A DNA stretch of 64,000 nucleotides from Kribbella sp. NBC_01245 (GCF_036226525.1 NZ_CP108487.1:7316001-7380000); one strand, 5' to 3'. Positions 35,648 to 45,390 are shown, numbered from the stretch's first letter. Numbers and translations are program-made. The notes: generated by a model from the sequence alone, not told the origin.

Positions 35648-36145
35648 CTAGGCGGCGTACGGCTGGAATCCCAGTGAGTGGTAGAGCTTGAGCGCCGGGT
35701 CGTTGGTGGTGAGGACGCGAAGTGCCAGGTGGGTGGCGCCTTTGTGGGCGAGGCGGGCCATTGACCAGGTGAGTAGTGCCCGGCCGAGGCCGATGCGGCG
35801 GTCGTCCGGGTGGGTGAAAACCTCAATGGCGAAAGGGCAATCAGGGGTACCGGGCCAAGGTGCTCGACGTACGACGTGGACTACACCGGCGACCCGGCCG
35901 TCGGCCACGGCGATGGGTGAGACGGCGGGCCATAGGTCGCCGTACACGCCGTCGAATGTTTCCACCATCCCGAGTCGCGCAGCGGCCAGATCCTGCGCGC
36001 CTATCTCCGGCGGGTAGGCGGCCAGATAGGTGGCTGCCATCGCTTCCAGATCCGCCGTCTCGGTCGGCCTGACGAGGTACTTCCCAGGTGCGCCGATTTC
36101 CGCAACCTGGGCCAGCTCCGCAATCAAAATCACCCCGTCCGCCAT
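35648..36145 (-). CDS. GNAT-family N-acetyltransferase
   Basis: About 165 residues. GNAT features: AGVVHVVRRAPW strand, EVFTHPDDRRIGLGRALLTW acetyl-CoA loop at about 114-133, and NDPALKLYHSLGFQPY at the C-terminus. The acceptor substrate is unknown. The ATG at 36145 is chosen; a GTG six codons upstream is possible. It converges with the small secreted protein gene and is divergent from the SARP gene across a structured gap. Confidence 0.85.
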   Translation of the reverse strand: MADGVILIAELAQVAEIGAPGKYLVRPTETADLEAMAATYLAAYPPEIGAQDLAAARLGMVETFDGVYGDLWPAVSPIAVADGRVAGVVHVVRRAPWPGTPDCPFAIEVFTHPDDRRIGLGRALLTWSMARLAHKGATHLALRVLTTNDPALKLYHSLGFQPYAA

Positions 36146-36224
36146 AACCCCGCAGTCTCCCACCCATTTAGGTCACCCCGCGTCGGCATGACTCGCCAAC
36201 ACCGGCACAGGCATCCGATTCGCA

Positions 36225-36417
36225 CCCCCTAAGCACATCGACGCTAATCCAGCACCACGAATTCCGGCTTTCCCGGGTAAGAGCTCCGGGCGGGAGTACT
36301 TCGTGGGCCGGGATTAGCGACGATTCGTCAGGATTCGACCGCATGGCCCGAGTTGACCAAGGTGGCCCGCCGCGGGAGCGGGTCGAATCCAGACGAATCG
36401 ACGCAGGGCTTAGGGGG
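36225..36417. repeat. Multi-branched nested inverted-repeat element
   Basis: An outer pair, CCCCCTAAGC at 36225 and GCTTAGGGGG at 36408, encloses two long hairpins. Hairpin 1 pairs CGACGCTAATCC (36239) with GGATTAGCGACG (36311), with CCACGAA/TTCGTGG inside. Hairpin 2 pairs CGATTCGTC-A-GGATTCGACC (36321) with GGTCGAATCC-A-GACGAATCG (36381). The feet of the two hairpins overlap by a few bases. It lies in the gap 36146-36496, with no gene in it. Confidence 0.85.
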
Positions 36418-36496
36418 TGGGGCTGAGTGGGCGTCTGCCGGTGTTGGCGTGCGAGGGGTTGGCGGTGTTGGCGTGGTGGGGACGTAGGGTGCGGGG

Positions 36497-39400
36497 GTGA
36501 GTGAGTTGAGGTTGTTGGGGCGGGGGGTGTGTCGGGGGCAGGTGGTTGCCGGGGCTCGGTTGCGGGGGTTGTTGGCGCTGCTGGCGGGGGACTTGCGGGC
36601 GGGGTGCAGTACGGGGCGGTTGGTGGAGGGGCTTTGGCCGGAGGAGCAGCCGGAGAACCCGACCAAGGCGGTTCAGGTCCTCGTCTCGCGTGCTCGTTCG
36701 CAGTTCGGCGCCGACCTCATCGCGAGCACCCCGACCGGCTACCGGCTAGCGCTCACCGACGACCAGGTCGACACGTCAGCCGTCCTCCAAAGCGCCAACG
36801 CCTGCGCGCAAAGCGCCCGCACTGGTGACCACGCGGCCGCGCTCGGCCATGCCGAAACCGGGCTCGCCTACTGGGAAGACGGCGTCGCCACCGACGAACC
36901 CGGCGACGATCCGCTCTCAGTCCTCCGCGCGGCGCGGGCTTCGACGTACCACTCGTTGGTCAAGGCAAGAGCGCTCGCGCTCGGAAGGCTCGGGCGGCGG
37001 GCCGAGGCGATCGAGGCGTTGACCCCGCTCACCACGGAGTACCCACGCGACGAGGAACTCCTGCTCGAGCTCCTCAAAAGCGAGGCCGCCACGGCTGGGC
37101 CATCCGCGGCGCTCGCGCGGTACGACGCCTACCGGCGGGACCTCCGCGACGAGCTCGGGACCGACCCGGGCGCGGGATTGCAGGCGTTCTACCGCGACCT
37201 CCTCCAGGACGACGCCCCGGCCGTGCGCCACGGCGTACCGCATGAGCCGAACGCCCTGCTCGGTCGCGACGCCGACATCGCGGCCGTGACGGGCCTCATC
37301 CACTCGTCGCGAGTCACCTCGATCGTGGGACCGGGCGGCCTTGGCAAGACCCGGCTCGCGCAGGTGGTGAGCCGGCAGGCGGAGCAGCGTTCGGTCCACT
37401 TCATCAGCCTGGCCGGCGTCAAGACCGACGAGGACGTCACCGGCGAAGTCGCTTCGGCGTTCGGCGTCGGGGAGAGCCTGCGTACGGCGGATCAGCTGGT
37501 CGGGATCATCGGCGCTCTCGGGGCCGGGCCGGTGCTGCTTGTGCTGGACAACTGCGAGCAGGTCGTCCGTGGTGTCGCCGATCTCGTGCAGGCGCTGGTC
37601 GCGATGACGCAGGACCTTCGCATCCTCACCACCACGCGCGCTCCGCTGGACCTCTCGTCGGAGGCGGTCTACCTGTTGCCGGAGCTCGACCTCCCGACGT
37701 CCATCGAGTTGTTCGTTCAACGCGCCCGGGCGGCCCGGCCGAATGCCGAGCTGCCCGCCGATGCCGTGGCGGAGCTGTGCCGTCAGCTGGACGGATTGCC
37801 GTTGGCGGTCGAGCTCGCGGCCGCGCGCGTCCGGGTGCTCCAGGTCGCGGAGATCGCCCGTCGGCTCGAAGACCGTTTCGCCTTGTTGCGTGGGGCTGCG
37901 CGGGACAAACCCGAACGGCATCAGACGTTGTACGCCGTGGTCGACTGGAGCTGGAACCTGCTCGAACCAGCCGGGCGAACCGCACTCGTACGGCTGTCGA
38001 TCTTCCCTGGCGGGTTCACGGCGTCGGCCGCCGAGCACCTGATCGACGACGACGCCCTGGAGATCCTCGAGCATCTGGCCGACCAGTCATTGCTCAAGGC
38101 AACCGATACTCCAGCGGGGTTGAGGTTCCGGATGCTGGAGACGGTGCGCGAGTTCAGTACGGCGCATCGCCCGGCCGATGACGACGCGCGGCCCCGATTC
38201 CTTTCCTGGGCAAGGGAATTCGGCACTGTCCACCACACCCAGCTCTACGAGGTGAACCCAGGCCCGGCCATTCAGAAGGTCCGCGCCGACCAGGACAACC
38301 TCGTGCACGCCCTGCGTTGGGCCATCGCGGACGACGATCGCGCCACCATCGCGTCCGTCGCCGCCGTACTCGGGAGCCTGTGGAACCTCGAGTTCAACCA
38401 CACCCGGATGGCGACGCTCGTACAGGACACCGAGTGGACCCTGGTGCACTACCGACCGGAGCCGGAGTACGTCGAGGTCACGCGTACGGCACTGGCGCTG
38501 GCCGCGTCGGGCGTCTTCCTGGTCCAAGGCGCGGTCGCGACGCGTGCGCTGGTTGGCTTAAAGCGTCTACCGGCGGCGCCGCCCGACACGATCATGCGCG
38601 CGGTCGCCGTGATGGCCGGTACGGCGTACGAGTCGGCTGAGCGTTTTCCCCTTGTATTGCGGGAGTTCCGCGACAGCGCCGAGCCGCTACTGGCCGGAGT
38701 CGCGAACGCCGTCGCGGGCTATCTCGCCGAGGTCGAAGGCGATCTCGACAACGCGATGACGGCCGCGCAGCGCATGCACGACGCGTTCGCCGGTTCGCGT
38801 ACGCCGTGGATGCGGCTGATGGCGCACCTGCGGATCAGCGAGTTGTGCCTGCAGGTGGAACGAGGGGCCGAGGCGCGGCAGCACATGCTGGCGGCGCAGG
38901 CCGAGCTGGGCGTGATCGGCGAACCGGCCGAGATGATGGAGTTCCAGCTTCGGTGGGGCCTAGTGCTGGCCGCGCTGCAGACGGGTGATGCCGACGAGAC
39001 CGAGCGGCTGCTGGCGCATTCCGCGGGGACGTGGGACGGCGAGGCGGTCGCGATTCCCGATCTGGGGATCCGGGCCGAGATCGCCTTGTGCCGTGGGCAG
39101 ATCGACGACGGGCTGGCGTTGTGGCGGCAGGCCGTACGGACCGACAACCAGGACAATCCGGCGTTCGACCTGATCGTCGATCCGACGATGGACCCTTGGG
39201 TGCTGGAGGTGCAGGCCGCGGCCGTGGTCGCGCATGCCCAGCACGGGCGGTTGGACGAGGTGGCGGACGTCGTCGCCGAATTGCCGGCCAAGGTGTCGCT
39301 GCTGCTGAACGATCCGGTGGCCAAACCGGTGTCGATGATGGAGTTCCCGGTTTGTGGTTCGATGCTGCTCGCGCTCGGGATGGTCGACCTCGATCGAGGT

Positions 39401-39622
39401 GCGACGGCCTCGGGCGTGCGGCTGATCGCGTTGGCTTCGCGACTGCGCTTCTTGCGGAACTTCCAGCCGACCATGTCCGCCGTACAAGCTCGTGTAACCG
39501 CCGAAAAGGCCGAAACAGCCGGCAGGCCGACGTACGTCGACTGGGAGTCGTCGTACGCCGGCCTGGGGCGCGGGGAGTTGCGGGCTGCCGCGCTGGCGGC
39601 GCTTAGAGACCGGGACATTTAG
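36497..39622 (+). CDS. SARP/AfsR-type regulator with BTAD, NB-ARC-like ATPase and helical repeats
   Basis: 1041 residues. Residues 1-90 are an OmpR-like winged helix in SARP form (RLRGLLALLAGDLRAG, LWPEEQPENPTKAVQVLVSRAR), and 95-235 the bacterial activator domain (DPLSVLRAARAS, EYPRDEELLLELLK, YDAYRRDLRDELG). An ATPase domain follows with Walker A VGPGGLGKTR at 277-286 and Walker B VLLVLDNCEQ. The C-terminal half is helical. Such proteins activate secondary-metabolite or transport genes from direct repeats. The GTG start follows GGGTGCGGGGG-type sequence. The 3' end overlaps the convergent ABC permease gene by four bases; the ABC operon may be its target. Confidence 0.92.
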   Translation: MSELRLLGRGVCRGQVVAGARLRGLLALLAGDLRAGCSTGRLVEGLWPEEQPENPTKAVQVLVSRARSQFGADLIASTPTGYRLALTDDQVDTSAVLQSANACAQSARTGDHAAALGHAETGLAYWEDGVATDEPGDDPLSVLRAARASTYHSLVKARALALGRLGRRAEAIEALTPLTTEYPRDEELLLELLKSEAATAGPSAALARYDAYRRDLRDELGTDPGAGLQAFYRDLLQDDAPAVRHGVPHEPNALLGRDADIAAVTGLIHSSRVTSIVGPGGLGKTRLAQVVSRQAEQRSVHFISLAGVKTDEDVTGEVASAFGVGESLRTADQLVGIIGALGAGPVLLVLDNCEQVVRGVADLVQALVAMTQDLRILTTTRAPLDLSSEAVYLLPELDLPTSIELFVQRARAARPNAELPADAVAELCRQLDGLPLAVELAAARVRVLQVAEIARRLEDRFALLRGAARDKPERHQTLYAVVDWSWNLLEPAGRTALVRLSIFPGGFTASAAEHLIDDDALEILEHLADQSLLKATDTPAGLRFRMLETVREFSTAHRPADDDARPRFLSWAREFGTVHHTQLYEVNPGPAIQKVRADQDNLVHALRWAIADDDRATIASVAAVLGSLWNLEFNHTRMATLVQDTEWTLVHYRPEPEYVEVTRTALALAASGVFLVQGAVATRALVGLKRLPAAPPDTIMRAVAVMAGTAYESAERFPLVLREFRDSAEPLLAGVANAVAGYLAEVEGDLDNAMTAAQRMHDAFAGSRTPWMRLMAHLRISELCLQVERGAEARQHMLAAQAELGVIGEPAEMMEFQLRWGLVLAALQTGDADETERLLAHSAGTWDGEAVAIPDLGIRAEIALCRGQIDDGLALWRQAVRTDNQDNPAFDLIVDPTMDPWVLEVQAAAVVAHAQHGRLDEVADVVAELPAKVSLLLNDPVAKPVSMMEFPVCGSMLLALGMVDLDRGATASGVRLIALASRLRFLRNFQPTMSAVQARVTAEKAETAGRPTYVDWESSYAGLGRGELRAAALAALRDRDI

Positions 39623-40398
39623 CGTGACGGGTCCTTGCGGTAGGCGGCGCGGGACCAGAGGTAGCCGATGACCGTGATGACCGCGCACCAGATGATGCTG
39701 TAGATCCACTGGTTGCCGATCGGCGTGCCCATCAGCAGACCGCGGATCGTCTCCGTGATCGGGGTGAACGGCTGGTACTCGGCGAACCAGCGCAGGCCGC
39801 TCGGCATCGAGTCCACCGGGACGAACGTGCTGCTCAGGAAGGGCAGGAACTGCAGCGGCAGAACGACGTTGCTAGCGGCCTCGGGGGTCTGGCTGACCAG
39901 GCCCATCGCGACGGCCAGCCAGGTGAAGGCGAACGTGATCGCGGCGAGGATGGCGGCGGCGCCGAGCCAGTCGCCGAAGCTCGCGTTCGGCCGGAAGCCC
40001 ATCAGTAGGCCGACCCCGACGACCAGCACGAGGCTGCCCATGGTCAGGATCATGCTGCCGATGACATGCCCGGTGAGGACCGACGGCCGGAAGATCGCCA
40101 TCGTGCGGAACCGGGCGATGATGCCCTCGGTCATGTCGGTGCACACCGCGACGGCGGTCGAGATCGAGCCGGCCGCTACCGCCATCAGCAGGATGCCGGG
40201 CACGAGGTAGTCGATGTACTCGCCGCCGCCGGCCGCGGCCGGGCCGATCGCGCCGCCGAAGACGTAGACGAACAGCAGCAGCATGATGACCGGCATACCG
40301 AGTGAGCCGAGGCTGAGGCCGGGATAGCGGGCCGCGTGCAACAGGTTGCGGCGCAGCATGGTGGCGGAATCGGTGAGGGCAAGGGTCAGTGAGCTCAT
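39619..40398 (-). CDS. ABC-2 type permease, DrrB-like
   Basis: 259 residues with six membrane segments of the ABC-2 transporter type: RNLLHAARYPGLSLGSLGMP near the start, DYLVPGILLMAVAAGSISTAVAV, and FLPFLSSTFVPVDSMPSGLRWFAEYQPFTP, the last being typical of daunorubicin-resistance-type permeases. It forms an exporter with the ATPase encoded just upstream; start and stop share one base. The exported compound is unknown. Confidence 0.92.
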   Translation of the reverse strand: MSSLTLALTDSATMLRRNLLHAARYPGLSLGSLGMPVIMLLLFVYVFGGAIGPAAAGGGEYIDYLVPGILLMAVAAGSISTAVAVCTDMTEGIIARFRTMAIFRPSVLTGHVIGSMILTMGSLVLVVGVGLLMGFRPNASFGDWLGAAAILAAITFAFTWLAVAMGLVSQTPEAASNVVLPLQFLPFLSSTFVPVDSMPSGLRWFAEYQPFTPITETIRGLLMGTPIGNQWIYSIIWCAVITVIGYLWSRAAYRKDPSR

Positions 40399-41363
40399 CA
40401 GATCGTCGCTTCCTCAGTCGCGGTGGTGGTGTTCTGAGCGCCGGTGACGGCGAAGAACACGTCGTCAAGGTCGGGGGTGTGCACTGACAGCGACTCGACC
40501 TCGAGCGAGGCGTCGTCGAGCCGGGCGAGCAGGGCGCGCAGCGAGTGCACGGTGCCGTCGTTCGGGACGCGCAAGCTGAGCGACTCGGGATCCGGCATGG
40601 TCTCGTCGAGATACCGGACGGCCAGGTCGAGCTCTTCCGCCGTAGCGAACTGAAGCCGGACGTGCCCACCGGGAACGAGCCGCTTCAACTCGTCGGCCGT
40701 GCCCTGGGCGACCAGCTTGCCGCCATCGAGTACGGCGATCCGGTCGGCGAGGCGATCGGCCTCTTCCAAGTACTGCGTGGTCAGGAAGATCGTCACGCCC
40801 TCGGCGACGAGCCCCCGGATGATCTCCCAGACGGTCTGCCGGCTGCGCGGGTCCAGTCCGGTCGTCGGCTCGTCGAGGAAGATGATGCGCGGGTTGCCGA
40901 CCAGGCTCATCGCGAGGTCGAGCCGCCGCTTCATACCGCCGGAGTACGTCGACGCGGGCTTCTTGCCGGCCTCGACCAGGTCGAACTTCGCCAGCAGTTC
41001 CTTGGCCAGGCGGCGGCCTTCCTTCTTGGGAAGGTGGTGCAGATCGGCCATCAGGATCAGGTTCTCCTCGCCGGTCAGCAGGCCGTCGACCGCGGAGAAC
41101 TGTCCGGTGACACCGATCGCGGCACGCACCGCGTCGGGCTGCTCGGTCACCTTGTGGCCGGCGACCTCGACCGCGCCGCCGTCCGCGGTGATGTAGGTGG
41201 TGAGGATCTGGACGGCCGTGGTCTTACCGGCGCCGTTCGGCCCGAGCAGCGCGAAGATCGTGCCTTCGGCGACGTTCAGGTCGATGCCGTCCAGCACGAC
41301 CTTGTCGCCGTAGGCCTTTCGCAGCCCGGTGGCCGCGATGGCCGGGCGATTTGAGCTGGTCAT
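40398..41363 (-). CDS. ABC transporter ATP-binding protein, DrrA-like
   Basis: 321 residues. Walker A GPNGAGKTT at 41-49, Q-loop region VTGQFSAVDGLLTGEENL, signature YSGGMKRRLDLA, Walker B IIFLDEPTTGLD and switch histidine in LTTQYLEEADRLADR. A C-terminal domain of about 80 residues matches the DrrA-type extension. It powers the adjacent permease, exporting a hydrophobic drug or lipid. Upstream, five phased direct repeats (GTGAAACC type) suggest control by an OmpR-fold regulator such as the nearby SARP. Confidence 0.94.
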   Translation of the reverse strand: MTSSNRPAIAATGLRKAYGDKVVLDGIDLNVAEGTIFALLGPNGAGKTTAVQILTTYITADGGAVEVAGHKVTEQPDAVRAAIGVTGQFSAVDGLLTGEENLILMADLHHLPKKEGRRLAKELLAKFDLVEAGKKPASTYSGGMKRRLDLAMSLVGNPRIIFLDEPTTGLDPRSRQTVWEIIRGLVAEGVTIFLTTQYLEEADRLADRIAVLDGGKLVAQGTADELKRLVPGGHVRLQFATAEELDLAVRYLDETMPDPESLSLRVPNDGTVHSLRALLARLDDASLEVESLSVHTPDLDDVFFAVTGAQNTTTATEEATI

Positions 41364-41439
41364 TGCTCCCTCATCTCTTCGGTGTGGTTCTCGCTGTTTG
41401 CTTCCACTGTTTGCGTCTGAGAAGAGATTGCGGCCGGCC

Positions 41440-41489
41440 GGTTTTACGACGGCATCACCGTGGTTTCACCGGGCTTCAGCTGGTTTCAC
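41440..41489 (-). promoter_or_regulatory. Five phased direct repeats upstream of the ABC exporter operon
   Basis: Read on the minus strand: GTGAAACC, CTGAAGCC, GTGAAACC, GTGATGCC and GTAAAACC, starting at 41489, 41479, 41469, 41458 and 41447, so at 10-11 base steps. One-helical-turn spacing is the hallmark of sites for OmpR/PhoB-fold regulators and SARPs. They lie 75-125 bases before the ATPase start. Confidence 0.65.
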
Positions 41490-41573
41490 GCCCCTGTGGA
41501 GGTGTCGGGGGTGTAGCGAACCGTTGACGAATGAGTGACGAGCTGCAACCTTTGTCCCCTGGCTCGCAAGAAG

Positions 41574-41602
41574 TTGGCAAATTCACGCAACTTACGTAGA
41601 CC
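41574..41602 (+). promoter_or_regulatory. Promoter candidate for the large glycan hydrolase gene
   Basis: TTGGCA at 41574 and TAGACC at 41597 with a 17-base spacer, 85 bases before the start. The rest of the 41364-41686 gap holds the phased repeats and no gene. Confidence 0.55.
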
Positions 41603-41686
41603 ACCCTGCAGGTTCGGGGCAGACGTGCCCTGAAGCTGCGGCGGTCGCGTCACGCCCGCCCCCACGACCAGCAGAACTGAGGACAC

Positions 41687-44600
41687 ATGAAACGGACCCT
41701 GAAACGGACGCAGCCCAGATGGCGGGCGATCACCGGCCTGCTCGCGGCGGCCTTGCTCGCGGCCGGGAGCGCGATCATGCCGGCCATTGCCACCGCACGG
41801 GTGATCGAGACTTTTGGGACGCAGGCGGTGGCCGCCGATGTGGCCCTGGCGAAGACCGTGTCGGCGAGTAGCGCATTGGGCGGGTATCCCGTGGGCAATA
41901 GCGCCGACGGCAACCAGGCGTCGTACTGGGAGAGCAACAACAACGCGTTCCCTCAGTGGATCCAGGCCGATCTCGGCGCATCCGTGAAGGTCAACCGGGT
42001 CGTGCTGAAGCTGCCGTCGTCGTGGGGTGCGCGTACGCAAACGCTGTCGGTCCGCGGCAGTACGAACGGCTCGACGTTCACCGACATCGTGGCGTCGGCC
42101 GGGCATGCGTTCACCCAGGCCGGCGGTAATACCGTCACCATCTCGTTCCCGGAGACGACTACGCGGTACGTCCGGCTGAACGTCACGGCCAATACCGAGT
42201 GGCCCGCCGCCCAGGTCTCCGAGTTCGACCTGTTCGGGCCGGACTCGGGCGGCGGCGACACGCAGGCGCCCACCGCCCCCGGGAACCTCGCGCTGACCGA
42301 ACCGGCGTCCGGGCAGATCCGGCTCGCCTGGTCGGCGTCGACGGACAACGTCGGGGTCACCGGGTACGTCGTACACCGCAACGGCACGCCCATCACCACG
42401 GTCGCGGGCAACGTCCTCACGTACACCGACAGCCAGCCGACAACGGCCACTGTCGAGTACGTCGTCCGCGCGCGTGATGCCGCCGGCAACGAGTCCGGCG
42501 ACAGCAACCGAGTGGTGCGGAACGGTGAGGGTGGTGGCGCCAACCTCGCCGCGGGCAAGCCGATCGAGGCCTCCTCGCACGTGCACAGCTTCGTCGCGAC
42601 CAACGCGAACGACCCCAGTGGCACTAGTTATTGGGAATCGAACGGCTTCCCGGCGACGTTGACGGTCAAGCTCGGTTCCAATGCCGACATCACGTCCGTC
42701 GTGGTGAAGCTCAACCCGGACCCGATCTGGGGAACGCGTACGCAGAGCATCGAGGTCCTCGGCCGCGATCAGGGTTCGACCTCGTACACGTCGTTGCGGG
42801 CGCGGGCGGATTACGTCTTCAACCCGGCGTCTGGCGGGAACTCGGTCACGATTCCGGTCAGCGGGCGCACGGCCGACGTACGGCTGCAGTTCTTCAGCAA
42901 CACCGGTGCGCCGGGCGGCCAGGTCGCCGATCTGCAGGTCGTCGGCACACCTGCGCCCAACCCGGACCTGGTGATCACGTCGACCACCTGGACGCCGTCA
43001 TCGCCGAGTGAGACCAGCCCGATCACGCTGTCGGCGACGGTCCAGAACATCGGTTCGGCGGCGGCCGGCGCGACCTCGGTCAACGTCAGCCTCGCCGGCG
43101 TGGTCGTCGGCACCGCTCAGGTGGGTGCGTTGAACGCGGGCGCCTCGACCACCGTCTCGGTCAACGCCGGAACGCGGGCAGAGGGCAGCTACACCGTCAC
43201 CTCTGTCGTGGATCCCACCAACACGATTGTCGAACAAAACAACGACAACAACAGCTACACGGCGCCTACTCAACTTGTGGTCGCGCAAGCGCCGGGTCCT
43301 GACCTCCAGGTCCTGGGCGTTGCCTCCAACCCGGCGAACCCTGCCGTCGGGACGCCGGTCAGCTTCAGCGTGACCGTCAACAACCGTGGTACGTCCGCCA
43401 GCGCCGCCTCGGTCACCCGCGTGGTGGTCGGCGGTACGACGCTGACCGGCAACACCGCCTCGATCGCCGCCGGCGCAACGGCAACCGTGCCGATCAGTGG
43501 AACCTGGACCGCCACCAACGGCGGTGCCACGATTACGGCGACGGCCGACGCGACCAATGTCGTTGCCGAGACCAACGAAACGAACAACGTCTACTCGCAG
43601 TCGATCGTGGTCGGACGCGGTGCCGCCGTGCCGTACGTCGAGTACGAGGCGGAAGCGGCCAACTACCAGGGCACGCTGCTGGTGACCGACCCGCTGCGCA
43701 CGTTCGGGCATACCAACTTCGCCACCGAGTCGTCCGGCCGGCAGTCGGTCCGGCTGAACTCGACGGGCCAGTTCGTGGAGTTCACCTCGACGAACCAGTC
43801 CAACTCGATCGTCGTACGGAACTCGATCCCCGACGCCCCGGGTGGTGGCGGTATCGACGCGACCATCAGCCTCTACGTCAACGGCACCTTCGCGCAGAAG
43901 CTGACGTTGTCCTCGAAGCACAGCTGGCTCTACGGCACGAGCGATGGTCCCGAGGCGCTGACGAACACCCCGCAGGGTGATGCCCGACGGCTGTTCGACG
44001 AGTCGCACGCGCTGCTGTCCGCGTCGTACCCGCCGGGCACGAAGTTCAAGTTGCAGCGCGACGCGGGCGACACGGCGTCGTTCTACATCATCGACCTGGT
44101 CGATCTCGAGCAGGTGGCGCCCGCCTCGTCGCAGCCGTCCGGATGTACGTCGATCACGTCGTACGGCGCGGTGCCGAACGATGGTCTCGACGACACCGAT
44201 GCTCTGCAGCGCGCGGTCACCGACGACCAGAACGGTGTCATCGGTTGTGTCTGGATCCCGGCCGGTCAATGGCGGCAGGAGAAGAAGATCCTTACCGACG
44301 ACCCGTTGAACCGCGGCCAGTTCAACCAGGTCGGCATCAGCAACGTCACCATTCGCGGTGCCGGGATGTGGCATTCCCAGCTGTACACGTTGACCGAACC
44401 GCAGAACGCCCAGGGCGGAATCAACCACCCGCATGAGGGCAACTTCGGCTTTGACATCGACAAGAACACGCAGATCTCCGATATCGCGATCTTCGGTTCC
44501 GGCCGGATTCGCGGTGGTGACGGCAATGCCGAAGGTGGTGTCGGCCTGAACGGGCGATTCGGTACCAACACCAAGATCACCAACGTCTGGATCGAGCACG

Positions 44601-45364
44601 CGAATGTCGGCGCCTGGGTCGGTCGCGACTACGACAACATCCCGGAATTGTGGGGACCGGCCGACGGCCTCGAATTCACTGGGATGCGGATCCGCAACAC
44701 CTACGCGGACGGGGTCAACTTCTCCAATGGGTCGCGTAATTCCAAGGTCTTCAACTCGTCATTCCGCACTACCGGTGATGACGCGCTGGCGGTCTGGGCG
44801 AACAAGTACGTGAAGGACCAGTCGGTCGATATCGGTCACGACAATTCCTTTGTGAACAACACGATCCAGCTGCCGTGGCGTGCGAACGGCATCGCGATCT
44901 ACGGCGGCTACGGCAACAAGATCGAGAACAACCTTGTCTACGACACGATGAACTACCCGGCCATCATGCTCGCCACGGACCACGACCCGCTGCCCTTCTC
45001 CGGCACCACGCTGATCGCCAACAACGGGCTCTACCGCACCGGCGGCGCGTTCTGGAACGAGGACCAGGAGTTCGGCGCGATCACCCTCTTCCCGTCGAAC
45101 CTGCCCATCCCCGGCGTAACCATCCGCGACACCGACATCCACGACTCCACCTACGACGGCATCCAGTTCAAGACCGGCGGCGGCACCATGCCCGACGTAC
45201 GGATCACCAACGTCCGCATCGACAAGTCCAACAACGGCGCCGGCATCCTCGCCATGGGCGGCGCCCGCGGCAACGCCATCCTCTCCAACGTCACCATCAC
45301 CAACTCGGCAGACGGCAACATCCTCATCCAGCCAGGTTCGACCTTCACCATCACCGGCAACTAA
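41687..45364 (+). CDS. Secreted multidomain beta-helix glycan hydrolase, possible GH87-type alpha-1,3-glucanase
   Basis: 1225 residues with a signal peptide. Domains in order: discoidin-like module about 40-185 (GNSADGNQASYWES), fibronectin III about 190-275, a second discoidin-like module about 285-420, two CARDB modules about 425-640, a CBM35-like module about 645-805, and from about 815 a right-handed beta-helix catalytic domain (SITSYGAVPNDGLDDTDALQ). The helix contains RTTGDDALAVWANK, similar to the acidic active-site segment of mycodextranases. It should cleave an exopolysaccharide outside the cell. GAGGA lies before the ATG; a strong terminator follows. Family assignment is by resemblance only. 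Confidence 0.85.
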   Translation: MKRTLKRTQPRWRAITGLLAAALLAAGSAIMPAIATARVIETFGTQAVAADVALAKTVSASSALGGYPVGNSADGNQASYWESNNNAFPQWIQADLGASVKVNRVVLKLPSSWGARTQTLSVRGSTNGSTFTDIVASAGHAFTQAGGNTVTISFPETTTRYVRLNVTANTEWPAAQVSEFDLFGPDSGGGDTQAPTAPGNLALTEPASGQIRLAWSASTDNVGVTGYVVHRNGTPITTVAGNVLTYTDSQPTTATVEYVVRARDAAGNESGDSNRVVRNGEGGGANLAAGKPIEASSHVHSFVATNANDPSGTSYWESNGFPATLTVKLGSNADITSVVVKLNPDPIWGTRTQSIEVLGRDQGSTSYTSLRARADYVFNPASGGNSVTIPVSGRTADVRLQFFSNTGAPGGQVADLQVVGTPAPNPDLVITSTTWTPSSPSETSPITLSATVQNIGSAAAGATSVNVSLAGVVVGTAQVGALNAGASTTVSVNAGTRAEGSYTVTSVVDPTNTIVEQNNDNNSYTAPTQLVVAQAPGPDLQVLGVASNPANPAVGTPVSFSVTVNNRGTSASAASVTRVVVGGTTLTGNTASIAAGATATVPISGTWTATNGGATITATADATNVVAETNETNNVYSQSIVVGRGAAVPYVEYEAEAANYQGTLLVTDPLRTFGHTNFATESSGRQSVRLNSTGQFVEFTSTNQSNSIVVRNSIPDAPGGGGIDATISLYVNGTFAQKLTLSSKHSWLYGTSDGPEALTNTPQGDARRLFDESHALLSASYPPGTKFKLQRDAGDTASFYIIDLVDLEQVAPASSQPSGCTSITSYGAVPNDGLDDTDALQRAVTDDQNGVIGCVWIPAGQWRQEKKILTDDPLNRGQFNQVGISNVTIRGAGMWHSQLYTLTEPQNAQGGINHPHEGNFGFDIDKNTQISDIAIFGSGRIRGGDGNAEGGVGLNGRFGTNTKITNVWIEHANVGAWVGRDYDNIPELWGPADGLEFTGMRIRNTYADGVNFSNGSRNSKVFNSSFRTTGDDALAVWANKYVKDQSVDIGHDNSFVNNTIQLPWRANGIAIYGGYGNKIENNLVYDTMNYPAIMLATDHDPLPFSGTTLIANNGLYRTGGAFWNEDQEFGAITLFPSNLPIPGVTIRDTDIHDSTYDGIQFKTGGGTMPDVRITNVRIDKSNNGAGILAMGGARGNAILSNVTITNSADGNILIQPGSTFTITGN

Positions 45365-45390
45365 TCCCACGGGCGTCCGCCCACCCACCC

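Noticed and set aside
36375-36402. tRNA T-arm-like sequence GGTCGAATCC
   Set aside because: It is one arm of an inverted repeat; no acceptor stem, D-arm or anticodon arm with correct spacing can be drawn.
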